DNA of 64,000 bases. It comes from Melampsora larici-populina 98AG31 (lineage: Eukaryota > Basidiomycota > Pucciniomycetes > Pucciniales > Melampsoraceae). The notes under the pieces were generated by a model. That model was not told where the DNA came from. It ran no database searches and saw only the letters and a list, made by a program, of their open reading frames with translations. A program made the position numbers and the translations under genes. The stretch lies in NCBI RefSeq assembly GCF_000204055.1, contig NW_006768778.1:1394783-1458782 (forward strand). Reading direction: 5' to 3'. Positions 1 through 12,378 of this stretch are shown here, piece by piece (position 1 is the stretch's first letter; each line of letters starts with the position of its first letter).

Positions 1-1761
1 ACAATTCCTCGCCCTGAATCAGTCAGCCAACCATCTTCAGCTGTGCTGAATCGGTTCTCAACCTTTCGAGATCCTCAACCCATCTCTTCTCCCCTCTCAA
101 TGTACAATAATTCGCCTGTCCTCACTCCCACCATTGCTTCGCCCGCTCTACCCAAAGGATTTTCTAGTCACTTAAATAGTCCACGGAATTTCAATCATCG
201 CGACGGACGCACACATATCAAATCCAAAACTTGTCATGGGTTTAGTGAAATCTTCAAGCTTCCTTCAAGCCCATCGGACCAGTTAGCGTCCTTTGCCACC
301 CATAATGAAAATCCTACTTTCAATGGCTCTTCAACACATCCAACCTGGACACTCAAAAGCCCAGCGGAATTTTCGCGTCGACGCTCCCACACAACCCCTT
401 CCTCATGTCCAACCGATAGTCAAAATCATGATTCTTATCAAAGTTTTGGGCAAAACTCGCCCTATGGAAACAATCCGCAACCCTTCTCTGACATGATGTC
501 GATTCCAGACGCTGATTTAGCCTTTACACTGGGAGAACCTTCCTCCAATCTATTTTACACCCATGAAACAAATGCGACTCAATACACAGCCAGACCAATC
601 GAAGCAACAAGTGAGATGAGGTTTGCTCAAGTCAATGCTGGACAAGAAGGTTCGGAGATCTCTCCACCGCCTATCAAGTTGCCCACAATGGTGCCTAATT
701 CTATGGTCAGTCAACAAAAACATAAACATGGAGGCAACGGCAACACCGGAGTTCGCAAGACTAAAACGGAAACTGTTGAGAAATCTGACGCGCCTGCTGT
801 CAGTGTCACTCCAGGAGGTTATGCTCGTAAATATGCTTGCGTCTGGGATGGGTGTGGAAAGGCATTTACAACTAGCGGTCATCTTGCGCGTCACAATAGG
901 ATTCACACTGGGGAGAAGCGATATGAATGTTTGATGTCAGGATGTCACAGTCGTTTCAGTCGACAGGACAACATGTTACAACAGTGAGCAATATCGCAAA
1001 TAGTTCAAGCATGACATCTCAAGCATGAGATGAATTTCTAACCATGCTCTATCTTTTTCCTCAGCTACCGAACTCATCTCTCCGGAAAATGTCGAAGACT
1101 TCCGTCTGTTTCCTCAACTGCTTCCAGCAATGACAGTAAGAAGACTTCTGATAAACGATCTCGCGAGAAAATGCAAAGCTCAAGTCATGAGACAGATGCA
1201 ACTTCGAATCATCAACCGAAAGAATTTCCAGAGTCGGTCATCGAAAACGATTTCTCCAACATGATAGATTACCATGAAACAGTGCCGATATCAGCTCCTC
1301 CACCAATCTCTGACGAATTTCCTTTGATTTATGACGACAGTACATCATTTACCAATGCTTCATCTTACACATTCTCCCCATACCCTCCCTTTGAACTTCA
1401 AGAAGCGGAGCTCATAATGGCTGAACCAGAAGGCTTTCGTACACATGACATGAATACTTACCTATCCCAAGACCGGGGCTTTCCTCCGTCCGCATGGCCT
1501 TTTGATTATGGCGATCAATCCAACCAGCAAGTCTTCGCTTCATCACAATCCTATCGCGAGTCAGATTTGGTCCACAACCCATTTGGTAACTCGTTCACCA
1601 ATCTACAGTACTCACTCCCGGATGTACCGCAAGATTTGCAAGAATTTTACGAGAGGAATCCTTACGAGGTGAACCATCAGGATATGAGTCCATTTGCTCT
1701 CACTAGGTCACTTCAATCTGAGGGAGGTCAATATTTAGCCTTTGAAGGAAACCACTCATGA
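1..1761 (+). CDS. C2H2 zinc-finger transcription factor, Nrg1-like (5' partial)
   Basis: The frame is open from base 1, so the gene begins left of the window. Exon 1 (1-983) encodes a long Ser/Pro/Asn-rich, probably disordered region followed by two C2H2 fingers. Finger 1 (about 832-905) is C-x4-C-x12-H-x3-H and contains TTSGHLARHNRIHTGEK. Finger 2 contains RFSRQDNMLQ and is completed only by splicing out 984-1064 (GTGAGC...CAG): the split codon makes the first His, and exon 2 supplies YRTH. Exon 2 (1065-1761) continues as a 230-residue Ser/Pro/acidic tail ending in TGA. The pair of fingers closely resembles the DNA-binding region of yeast Nrg1/Nrg2 repressors (known family). A nuclear regulator is therefore likely, but target genes cannot be read from the sequence. 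The first in-window Met-like codon is not the true start. Confidence 0.85.
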
Positions 1762-3796
1762 CTCTTTCGAAGAGTAGAACTAGGAACCTTCAGTAGGTTC
1801 AATACTTAAGTATGGTGAATTTTTTGTATAGTATATTTAGCATAAAAATGTTTTCCAATTTGTTTCTCAATATTTTGCAATTTTGTACCCTTTTTCTGGT
1901 CTTGTCAATATATCTTCTCAGTAGGGCTCCTCTTTTAATGTTTGGACGCAAATGTAATCATGTGTTCTCTTAGTGCTTCTGAATGTTTTACAAACCAACT
2001 TTCCTCGACTGAGCGTCCAAAGGCGGACTTGCCTCGAGCGACGCCAGGTAATTCTTCGGCGGTGTGTTCAAGTTCTGGCAACTGGACTGGAGTTAGATCC
2101 TGAATCCCATGAGGCCATCGTGTGCCATTGATGTTTCATGACCGCGTCATCGTGTTGTAAGTTTTGAGCTGAACCACATACAGATCCGTCTCCTTCTAGC
2201 TGTCAATTTTAAGCTACATTGATCGCGCAACTCACCTCTCACAGTTTTATGTAAATCATTTATTATATTGTAGCCTTCACAAGGAGTAAGGTACACTCTA
2301 TCGTGCATTGAAGCAATATACCAATGAGCATGGTATGCACCTCTCATACAACTAGAGTGATTTGTGCGTGTCAAGCTGCCGAGTGATGGAACATCTTGAG
2401 TATCTTGAGTACACTTTCTCGACCCACATTAACATATCTCCTGGTTTATTGGTGGAGAGTCTTTGATTCTAGTAGTTCGTGAAAATGCTTGTATCAAAGC
2501 TATGAAATCATTCTTGTTAAATTAAAAAGCTTGATCAGAGGAAACAAAAGATATCGAGTTTGACAAATCATTCCTGGGTAAGAAACCATTCTTGTTAGAT
2601 ACTTGAATACACTTTTAACAGCATATGATGTGAGAAATGCAAGGATTGAAATGGAACAGTAAGCACAAAGTAGTGTATTCAATTATTGGTAAGTAATATT
2701 GTATTCCTTTTCCAAAGGCAATTCACAGTCTTTGTCAGAATCATACTCTTTTGAAGCAGAGCACTATCAAGGCGGATTGTGTGATCTGATCTTTTGCTTC
2801 CCTACTAAACTCGAGTTTGAAGAGAGTCTGAGAGGCAATAGTTTGCATACCTGACGTTACAACATCAACGATTATGACTGGTACAAAATTGTCCCAGGCT
2901 AACTAGCAAGTCATTCTTGATATCATGATAGGAGATCACAATATGAGAGATGAGATATCAGTGAGCTTTGGATCAGTTGTTGCTGATCGAGTTTTTTGCG
3001 CACCTAGCAATGATTTCTGTAACTTCGGTTAAGATGATTGTATAGCCTATGGCTCTGAGCTAGAACATGATTTACTACTAGTCTAATCATTGAGACATAG
3101 TTCCCAGGTAGCTATTCTTACTGGTTGCATCTACTTATCTACTTATAAAGGATACATAGATGTATATGCATGCAGTACCTCTAGAATTCACATGCAGACA
3201 TCTTGGGAAACTCAGCCTGATGGGAAACCACTGCTTGGATGCCAGGATTTGGGTCTATCAGAGTTCTTGAGAGAAGGTCAAAATCTCGAATCAAACAGAA
3301 GGATGAATGAAGATGAGGTAATAGCGAAAGGCGTGTGGTGCTTGTTTACTTGTAAGAGAAAATGAAATTGATTGAGACAAGACAATAAATCGCAACTGAT
3401 AGCAATAGTACATCAAATTGAGAGAAATTGACTACAAATGTCTGATTGTAATTGTTATTCTCAAATTTTTCACTCTATCAACACTTACAGGTGTTGACTA
3501 TTGAGCCGACAAATCAGTGATCTCATATTCTTAGTCCAGAAAGTGTGGGAATGCTGATCACATGACATCTCATAGTGTAAACATTCCGTTTTCCAACATA
3601 ATTCCACAACGGTCTCTGCCTAAAAACACATACAAAATTATGACTTTAAATAAACTGCTGAGTTTTGACGGTGTCTTTTGAGGGATTCAGTATGGTGGCC
3701 GCGGTTGTTGATTGAATCCTGATGATTGGTCTAATGATTTGGAGGTCAGACAATTTTGTCCCTGTCACAGTTTGCTCAACAACTACCAAACAGACA
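1762..3796. other. Intergenic, convergent 3' ends
   Basis: About 2 kb of AT-rich DNA between the 3' ends of the zinc-finger gene and the RRM gene. Only short shadow ORFs (under 95 codons) without recognisable domains occur. Degenerate repeats of a CATTCTTGTTA-type word occur near 2500-2610. I see no convincing gene. Confidence 0.5.
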
Positions 3797-4999
3797 CTAA
3801 CATGGATATTGAGTAGGGCTGGAGTGAGGATAGTACCCAGATTGGTTATTCGGTGGCCCGCCTGGGGGCGGACTGCCTGTATTCTGTGGGGTAAGTCGGC
3901 GATCGATTCAAAGAGAACGTCAGTTCAAGAGAGCCGCAACTTAGGAGCTCCGAGAGAAGTTTGCTGACATAAGGCATGTCCTGCGGATAACCTACAAAGC
4001 TTGGTTGGGCATACATTGCGCCGAAGTGCGCGGGTGGATAAACTCCGTTTCCTAAAGAGATGACTGTGTTCAGTGTCTGTGAAGCATGCAACCATGAAGC
4101 GAGCTAGATAAAAGAATGTGTAACTGGCTGACCTCCCATGAGTGACGCAGGTCGATAGGGCATATAGGATGGTCCGTTGGCTGACCACTCTGCAGCTGTT
4201 CCCGCTGGTCGGGCCTGTTTGGCTACGTTGACGCGCAGTCTTCGACCCTCTGCGAACCAAATGACATCAGCTGAAGTCTTTGTGGTCCAAGCAAATGCAA
4301 CGGCTCGAGATATCAGTACTAAGAGTCACTTACGCTGAATTTCTCGAGAGTGTGCGAGTGTCGGCGAAGCGAGTATGGTATGATATAAGATAGTGGCAGA
4401 CCATGATTACGAGAGTAAGCACTTGTCAGTGCCAGTGTTTGTAGTATTGTATGTCGCCTCTATCGCAGTTCAAGCTTCGCTGGTCTCCTTGGAAGGATTC
4501 CCGGAGATCAACCGGATGCGTTGCAGGTGAAATGTTATTTGGTCGAGTAGGGAGCCACCGAAGGCAAGATCGCCCTACAGCACCATTGCACAAGTTGGGA
4601 TAGATCGCAGAACATAATGGAAGGGTTACTCACCAACTCAGTGTCATTCATGGTGGCAATTGCATGCTCAGCTTCTTGCACAGACGAGAACTGAAAGAGG
4701 CAAGTAGCATTCAATGGTCGACCTTCAGCTGTAAGCTCTGTAGGAATTGAAGAGAGCTTGAACGCACCGTAACAAACCCGAATCCGCGACTACGACCTTC
4801 GCTTCGCATAACTACAGCGTCCTTGACCTGTCCGATAGGTGCAAAGTGGGCACCGAGGGTAGGATCATCGGTCTAGCTCATCATCGTTCAGAGACAGATG
4901 AGATTGCGTCAGATCAGGCGACAAAGAGATCAATTGTAGAGGAGTGGGATAACTAACACCCCAAGCAAGGTTTCCCACATAGACCTTGCAAGAAGACAT
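3797..4999 (-). CDS. Small RRM RNA-binding protein, six exons
   Basis: The exons are short and were assembled by eye: 4999-4958, 4872-4768, 4690-4634, 4247-4133, 4051-3969 and 3883-3797. All junctions are GT-AG and the spliced frame is continuous for 162 residues. Residues 5-85 form one RRM. RNP2 is VYVGNL (residues 6-11) and RNP1 is RGFGFVTF, which is split by the exon 2/3 intron. Further diagnostic blocks are HFAPIGQVKDAVVM, EAEHAIATMNDTEL and GRRLRVNVAKQA. The C-terminus is Pro/Gly/Tyr-rich (GSPPPGGPPNNQSGYYP), typical of small fungal or plant glycine-rich RNA-binding proteins. A role in RNA binding or processing is inferred from the family. The exon 3/4 intron is unusually long (386 bp) and its 3' site (GCAGAG) was chosen to keep frame; an alternative acceptor two bases earlier would break the RRM. 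It shares an intron position with the RRM gene at 30075. Confidence 0.8.
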
Positions 5000-5981
5000 A
5001 TCTTGATAAATATAGCGACCCCGAGCGGGCGGAAAGTCAAGTCGATAAGGAGCTAGCTGATAGAGACGAGTCCGGCCGTCTAACTGTGATCAAGGTACGT
5101 CTTGTACAAATGCTCGAACAGTTGATGTATGCTGATGTTGTGTTGGGAGCGGGGTGTCGCAGACGAGCCAATAGAACGTCTGCAGCAAGAGATCGTAAGA
5201 GGAGTGAACCCCGAAGAAAATAACTGAACTCGAGCTGACCACGAAGACAAATGGTGGACGAACAGAGGAGATAAGCGGCTGTATAGAATGATAAATTCCA
5301 AACAGTGAGAAGGTATATTACAAGCGGCAAGGAAAAACTAATAAGATTCATATATAAATTTATAGACCGATTTAAACAGGTGCAAACCTGTGAGAATCGA
5401 CCAAGAGCTCACGCTCTCCCCCGGAGCAGCCCGGAGCATATGTGATAATATGCGTGGCAGTGCTGAGAGAGATCTTGAAAGTACATAACACCGGAATTTA
5501 ACCAACAAATGGTGTGATGTACTGCTTATTGAGAGAATGGGATAGCAAGCTTCTATGCAACTGTGTGCATGGCTGCCACAGTAGGCAAAAGTAACAAGTC
5601 AAACTATCGCCCACCCCCAAGTCTTAAATCATCACGCATCTCTTCCCCTGGAGCCTGGCCAGAGACTTTCCATGCCCATGGCTAACATTATTTTTTTGCA
5701 TTTTCTGTGGCTGAACCAGGTCACATTTATGCACAATAAAAGGTTCTCCTGCGCTTCGATCAAGTCAAGGCCCGAAACAGTCGCTAGGCGAATCCCCGCT
5801 TCGATTCTGACACACCGAAACCTCCAGCTTTGAACTCGCGCGAGCCCCACTTGTTTCTTTTTTGTCATAAGTTGAGTATAGGTGACTGGAGTACTTATCT
5901 GGACTTGCGGCGGCACTTGTAACGGTTCAAGCAGCGAAGGGCCGTCAAAAAGATGCACGCAGCACCTCGTAGCAATTAAAT
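5000..5981. other. Intergenic, upstream of the RRM gene
   Basis: Holds the presumed promoter of the minus-strand RRM gene. Only shadow ORFs on both strands (up to 129 codons) with no domain signature. A GC-richer patch lies near 5400-5440. No clear TATA box was assigned. Confidence 0.4.
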
Positions 5982-6502
5982 AGGGGTTGGGTGGAAAAGC
6001 GACCAACCGGTTTGCGAACACAATTCAGTCGCAGTTCAAAAATTTCGGAATGCTTTCGAGATTGCTCTATGAAAGCCACTCAAAACTGACAAACATTTTT
6101 GTCTGTCTTTTTGTGTCGCAAAAAAATATACCGGTATGAAGTGTTTCTTCACGACTCCAAAGCTGTCGCCATTCAAAAGTCCTACAGGGCTAAGCCATTT
6201 GTGCCGCTACAAGCCACACAAACGCTCTGTTCACCTTTTACAGGTCTCTGGTCTCTTCTGTGAAAGCTGCAACAGTCTACCCGAGTACCACCTGGTGTGG
6301 ATTTTGCTGAGCAATCGGTGGGGGCTGGAGGAGGAAAATCAGAGCCGAAGACTGACTTTGGGACTCTTCGGGTCCCTGGCAGAGCGGCAGACCTCGGCAG
6401 ACCTGTGAAACCTTCACACAATTGATTTCGGCCATCTTCGGCTCTTTTCGACTCACTTCTCAAGGGCGCAAAACCGGTTGGTCGCTTTTTCGCCCAACCC
6501 CT
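5982..6502. mobile_element. Short TIR element (MITE-like), 521 bp
   Basis: Near-perfect terminal inverted repeats of about 35 bp: the left end AGGGGTTGGGTGGAAAAGCG is mirrored at the right end, both continuing with ACCAACCGGTTT and GCG. The flanking triplet AAT occurs on both sides (5979-5981, 6503-6505) and is a candidate target duplication. There is no transposase ORF. A 3-bp duplication would suit PIF/Harbinger or CACTA, but the superfamily is unassigned. Confidence 0.75.
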
Positions 6503-7249
6503 AATGAGATTATGTATCAATTTGGGAGAAGGTGGAAATCCGATGCCCAGTCGACCAAGTCACAAGTGAGAAATTAAGTTTGGGACTCATTTCGGGACGT
6601 TCGTGTCTAATTTTCAAAGCACCTAATAAAAGAATTTTCAGCAGAAATCTGAAATATGTAATAGCGGTGTTACATTTTAATTCACTTTCAACGGTTGAAA
6701 GGACTTCATTGCTTGTCGAGAGTTGTCGAGTCACTTGCGCCTACCGGTGCTTGCGCCGACGCCTCACTGTTGAGGGTTGGGTCGACGATGCAACTCCGGC
6801 CGTGTTCGACGTCGAGAGTCGCAAGGATTGATTGAAAGTGTGATAAGTATATACTAAATTCAATTGGACCACCAGAAGGCCCGCCGGTGAGAAGATCACT
6901 GAAACCTATATAAACTTTTCGGTACACTTTTTAGTCTGCTTTCTCTCGCACCTTCTCTCGATGCTGCGTCTGGCTAAAATAGCGGAGCGGCAACCCTGAG
7001 GCTCTGCTCCGGCTGTGACTTCGGTTTTTCCACTTACAATCAATACTGTTAAGGTTGAGTTTAATTAATTTGACTTGGCCTATACTTTGGGGTGCAAGAG
7101 GGTGCAAATTTGTGCGCACGCAGTCTCACATTGATGGTGGAGTGTATGTGCTGGTATGCCTGTGTTTTTGGGGGTTCTTGATAAGAATCTTGATGAGCAC
7201 AAGAAGGCATGAGTTCATGGGCAGGCTGATGTGGTGCATGTCATATGTA
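6503..7249. other. Intergenic spacer between two TIR elements
   Basis: Short shadow ORFs only (up to 99 codons). No domain, RNA gene or repeat boundary was recognised. Confidence 0.4.
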
Positions 7250-7841
7250 CAGTCAATTTCATAAAGGTTGAAATCGAGTCGTTTTGAAAATCGAGACGTG
7301 GTCCGTGCGCCACCTGTGACAGGTGTCGGATATGCATACAAACATGCTAATCTGGACAGCATAGCCACCCAACTCTTAAAAGCCTTCTGGCACACTCGGA
7401 TTAATGCCCTTTTCTCAGGTTAGAACATGCTGTTATTGTCACATATTTTTGGGTTCGAGCCCCAATGGCTTTCTTTCAACTTTACATTTTTTGACAAGTT
7501 TTTCCCTTTTTTATTTGCTCGGTGTCATGAACTGAAAAAATGAAACAAACTACGCTATTTTTGTTTGCGCGCATTTGCTGCCATCATTGATTATAGACAA
7601 AAACGGTGGCAAAAAAGGGGAGACGGCGAGTCGAACATGGGATTTACAATCAACATCGCACCAAAGTACCGTGGCTACAAACCGCTGCGACACGAGAGAC
7701 TGAGAGCTGATTAGTTATCAAAGGTTTCGATGCTGTATGTTCTTCGATCTCGCAGGTAATTTTGCTACCTGTCACAGGTGGCGCACGGACCACCTCTTGA
7801 TTTTCAAAACAACTCGATTTCAACCTTTATGAAATTGACTG
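7250..7841. mobile_element. Tc1/mariner-like TIR element, 592 bp, non-autonomous
   Basis: The ends are CAGTCAATTTCATAAAGG... and its inverse, with TA on both sides (7248-7249 and 7842-7843), the TA target duplication of Tc1/mariner. The inverted arms run about 80 bp and include GGTCCGTGCGCCACCTGTGACAGGT with scattered mismatches. The interior has no transposase frame. It contains tRNA-like promoter words: an A-box-like TGGCACACTCGG at about 7390 with a B-box-like GGGTTCGAGCCC at about 7450, and on the opposite strand a GTTCGACTCG word near 7630. These make a pol III or tRNA-derived origin possible but unproven. Confidence 0.75.
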
Positions 7842-8595
7842 TATATGCACTTGCTTCTGCAAGAAACTGTTACAGACAGAAACCAGCAGAAACCACTATG
7901 ATGCATTCACAGGAGGGGATAAAGCTTAATTCCTGTACGGAATGAAGTCAAAGTGATATGTACAAACATTATATTTTCTCTCACTTAACAAAGCCCCTCT
8001 CGGACAAACAAATAGGTGTGGGAGGGAGTTATATGTACCTTATACATGAAATTTGGCTTGTGAGCCAGACAAGTTTGGTTGAGGGCTTCTTCAACACTCC
8101 ATATCTGTGTACCCTACAGAAAAATATCCTTTGGACCAAAGAAAAGACTTGTGCCTCTCAACCTTTGCATACTGAACTTTTTCAATTTTCCCTTGGCTCC
8201 AGTAAAGCACTGAAAAACAGACTTGAAAAATTGCTCTATGTGTGATATTTCAGCCTGTCTGGTGTGAGCTTTTGGCAGGTTTGAGAATTCATATCCAGAT
8301 TGCTAAGGCAAAGCTTTACAAAGCCAGAGTGGGAGTAAATGAACTACAAAAGCACTGGGATCAACCTGGCTTAGGTATTTTTCAGTTTCACTTTTGTCTC
8401 ATAGTGTGGAGTTTTACTAGTCAACTCCTGCAAACACCCTATAAAGGCATGGCATAAAGCTGTCACACATTGCAAGCAGCATTAAAAATGCTTCAAATCT
8501 GACAAGCTTGAGACCAAAGACAACAAGAGTGATGGCTTTGAGGATGAGAAGGATGGCAGTGATGACAGTAAATGTGGTGACAGAAATGGCAATAA
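7842..8595. other. Intergenic, no gene seen
   Basis: AT-rich spacer with two abutting short plus-strand ORFs (7958-8245, 8242-8457) that lack any recognisable domain and carry no splice evidence. Treated as chance ORFs. Confidence 0.4.
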
Positions 8596-8653
8596 TTAGG
8601 GGATACAAAGTAGTATCCGGGCATGTGCCCAGATTCTACTTTGTATCCCCTAA
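8596..8653. mobile_element. Miniature foldback, GATACAAAGTAG family copy 1
   Basis: A near-perfect hairpin: TTAGGGGATACAAAGTAG at the left is mirrored by CTACTTTGTATCCCCTAA at the right, around a GGGCATGTGCCC centre. The same terminal word and the same inner CCCAGATTCTACTTTGTATCC occur in the 155-bp element at 33586-33740, so this is a dispersed repeat family. This copy is little more than its two ends. Confidence 0.7.
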
Positions 8654-10487
8654 ATGACAGTAATTGGGATGAAGCTATTGATGATGATGATGACAGCAAC
8701 AACAACAACAATCAACACATCTCATCTCAACTCAACTGCCAGATCTACCTCTTGGTCATGGCCCAGTTCACATGTCTGGATTGAGATTGCAAATCTTCAA
8801 TAAGTAGACCAGAGTGCAGAGCTTGATGTCCATCACACACTTCCATGGGCAGGCAACTCTGTAATACAAGTGCTTATACTTTGTGTCTTGTGTCACTTCT
8901 ACTGACCAATGATCCCATTTATAGATTTTCAGGCTGCAACAACCAAAGAGATGGCAACAATGGCTCTCAGTCTTTCCAATTTTCAGAACACGACTTCCAT
9001 CCATAACAACCTTTCTCATCAGATCAGCAACCTCCATGATCATGCTGCCAACTCAGCAACTGATAGCACTGATAAGGCCCCCTGGCTTGCCAAAGAGGAC
9101 ACGGCAGAGCTTTGGGTCAGTTCATGATTAGTGCCTGTACAAGGCATGAGGGAGGTTGTGTTGGTCCATGGACTCAGAGGACCCGGCTGTCTTAGGAACC
9201 AGACCAGGGAACTTGGGAACTCCCCTGCACCCTGGTCCAAGATCAAAATAGTAAGAAAGGGTCATGTGTCTCTCCCTGGAGACAAACAAAGGACCTGGTA
9301 CAACTCCTCATAAGGAGAACCTGTGGCTTGAGATGATCTTTTCTTCCCACTGTTCAACTCCTTTTCTCTATCTCAGCCACAAGATCTCCACTTCAAGCCT
9401 TTGTTGAAGCTCTTTTCCCTCTCTATCCTCATGCGCTTTCCCTCTCTATCCTCATGCGCTTTCATTTTTGGTCCTCCCGCCCTCCCTACTTAGTGTGTGT
9501 TCTGGGCAGAACAACAGGAATTTGTGGAACAGGGTTATACACTAACCCCTCCTGTTTTTGTTCCAGGACTTTCTTCCTCTTGTGTCGGCTAAAATTCATC
9601 CTCTTCATCTCCTAGGCTATTCTTTGGCCTTAGTAAGCCAGAAAGCTGAGAGATTTGGGGGGATTTGTCCCTTAGCCCACACACACGCCACACGTGCATA
9701 CATAGGAGTTATGAAATAAATACCAAGTTAATTCATGAGTTTTATTCTGAAAATTGCTCATGATTTGGAAGCAATAAATATTGCTTCCCCCCACATAAAA
9801 GCCTCCCACAAACATAGAAGGGAATGGACAACATGTGTCAGCCCCTGAGCTTTGACATGTCCAGAAGTATTACAATAATTCAAAATGATTTACAAAATTA
9901 CATTTACAACTTGTGTCTGGCTTCAAAGACAACAATAAGAGATTACCCTGTGTGTCTGGTCTAATGAGGCAAAAAGAACCATAAGTAAAAACCAATTAAA
10001 AACTAGGAAATTGCACATGTGTGCCTAATCTTAAAGGCAATAAAAGACTCATAGTAAAAGATAACAGATTATGAATTTATCTTATGCCTACTTTCAAAGG
10101 CAACAAGCAACAAGCATGTGGAAAAGACAACACCTGTTTACCCAAAAGGTGCTCAAGCACTAACCGGATAACATATTCAGGCACCACCATCAGTAAATAA
10201 CCCTTGATTTATTTCACATACCACAAAGAAGTTTTTCCAGAAGTAAATGTGTTAACTAATCCAAAGAAGGAAGGTCAGACATTGAAACAATAGAAAACCC
10301 ACATATGAGAACACCCACACAGAGGGACAAACAAGCCCTCCTATCCTGGTCTATAGTAAACAACAATACCCTTCTTACCAAAGTATGAGTTTTGGAAATC
10401 ACAAATGGATTCATGACTGGACTGGTCATTACCACAAGTCAGCCCATCCATAAAACAAGTATAAAAGGATATCATCTCCACAAACAA
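8654..10487. other. Intergenic, repeat-derived spacer
   Basis: No domain-bearing ORF. Contains a GAT/AAC microsatellite-like run near 8680-8715 and an exact tandem duplication of about 22 bp (CCTCATGCGCTTTC-containing) at about 9417-9461. The remainder is low-complexity AT-rich DNA up to the hAT-1 terminus. Confidence 0.45.
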
Positions 10488-12275
10488 AGGCAAAGCTGGC
10501 TCAGCAGCGCTAGGTTAACAAGTAGCGCTGCCATAGCTCAACGGAGCAAAGTTTTGGTGGATGCCCGTTTTATGGTAGCAGGGCCCGCGTACCGCTTTCC
10601 TTTTTGGGAAGGGTGAGTACCGCGGCCCCAGTACCGCTTTCTGGGGTCCCGGGGGCCAGAAGCGGTATATCAGCCTTGCTTCTGGCTTTCAGGTGATACC
10701 CTTCCACCCATCACACACTTCCTCACCTCAGCCAAATCTTTGCTGACTCTTCATTGTTCATCACATCCAATTCAAATTGATCTTAGAATGCCTCTCCAAA
10801 GTACCTTGCAAGCCAGCTCTGGATACAAGTCTGACATCAGTGTCCCCCGCTGTTCTGGTTGCATCACAACAGCTGCTTGTAAAGCACCTGGGATGATTTG
10901 TCAGCCTTCTGACAGTTGACAATCAGTCCCAAGCTCCTTGTTCACCTTTTCTGTCCATCATCATGCATCTTCGGCATCCAAAGGGAAGGACAAACGTGTC
11001 CAATCGGAATCAATTGCAGCAAGTGAAAGTCAAACACTTGAATCCAACAACAACAAACCTGTGATCATGAGTTCAACCATACGCAAGATAGCTCCCATCT
11101 TTCAAAAGCAATCTACCACCACCTCCAGTCCAGTCAAGAACAGTGCAGGAACTCAAAGGGCAGCTTGGCCATCCCAACATAGGAATGCTGAGGCCGAGAA
11201 GAGCCTGGTAATTCTATCTCATCATCAAACTTCTAATGAGATGATCAGAAGTTGAACTAATCAAATGTTGTATTGATCTAGACTTTGGCCACCAATGCTT
11301 GCACGGTTCCGGATCTCAATCAAGACTCTGACGATGAGAACAAGCATGTACGCAAGTGAACTTGGGAGTCAGACAAGCACCAGGACAAGCAGCCTGAATA
11401 TGATCCACCAGTTCTTTACTATGGAAAACTGTTTCATTGCCCCACCAATGTCAGTCAATCTTGTTTTATCATACATAAAGATCTCTATAGTTGATTATGA
11501 CTGGCCTGCTTACTGTGCTACTTATCAATCTCTAGGACCCATCCGGACCTCCCCTGACACTCAAGTGTAAGCATTGTCACAAGGAAGTCCAGATCAGTGG
11601 CAGTTTGAAATCCAACCTCCAAGTTCACCGTGATGGCTCAAACCAGGCTGGTAAGAACAACTTGGGATGCCCTCGTCAAAGCCAAGCCATTGCTGCCGGA
11701 GCAAAGCTTCCCCCAACTCAAGCTGAGATTAAGGCTGGTCAAATCTGTGACACCCATGCGTCCTCAATGGACAACTTTCTTCTACCGGTTCCTGAGTTTG
11801 ATAATCTAGTTTCCAATAAAATGATCAGTCTCTGGCAGGTTAGCAACAGCCTGCCATGGACGTTAATCGAGCACCAAATGCTAAGGGCTATCCTCAAATA
11901 TCTTAAACCGGGTCTTCATCTTTACAAACGGAAGTGGACAGCCGGCACAGCCAAACGACTGTACATTGGCCTTTGGGACAATGTGGTTGTGAGGGTTGAG
12001 TATTCAAAAGAGTACTCAAAGCTCACTAAAGATGGCCAGGTAGGTTGGTAATTTTTGATAATTAAAGTTATATTTCAAATATAATGTATTACAATAAAAT
12101 TATAAAGAAAAGAAGGAAAGAGAAAGAGGGGAACTGGTCTGTTTGGATGAATCCAGACAGACTACAATTAGAATACTCCTGTAAAGGAGGATATAATTAT
12201 AGAGGATTATGTTTAAGAAAGCTGGATCCAAGGCTTTCCTTCAATCTTCAATTTGACAGATTGAAGAGTGATGTG

Positions 12276-12378
12276 GAGGTCACAAATCTGGTTATTACTA
12301 AAGTCACCAACCTGTAGTTGTTCTGAAGGTGACTAACCTGAAGTTTATTTGAAGGTCACTAACCTGAGGAAGAGTTCT
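12276..12378. repeat. Degenerate 26-bp tandem repeat
   Basis: About four diverged units built on AAGGT(C/G)ACTAACCTGA, spaced roughly 26 bp, inside the enlarged intron of the hAT-1 pseudogene. Confidence 0.6.

Noticed and set aside
7378..7465. Possible tRNA gene
   Set aside because: A T-arm and an A-box-like string exist, but acceptor and anticodon stems do not pair in one consistent model; kept only as a pol III-like signal inside the MITE.
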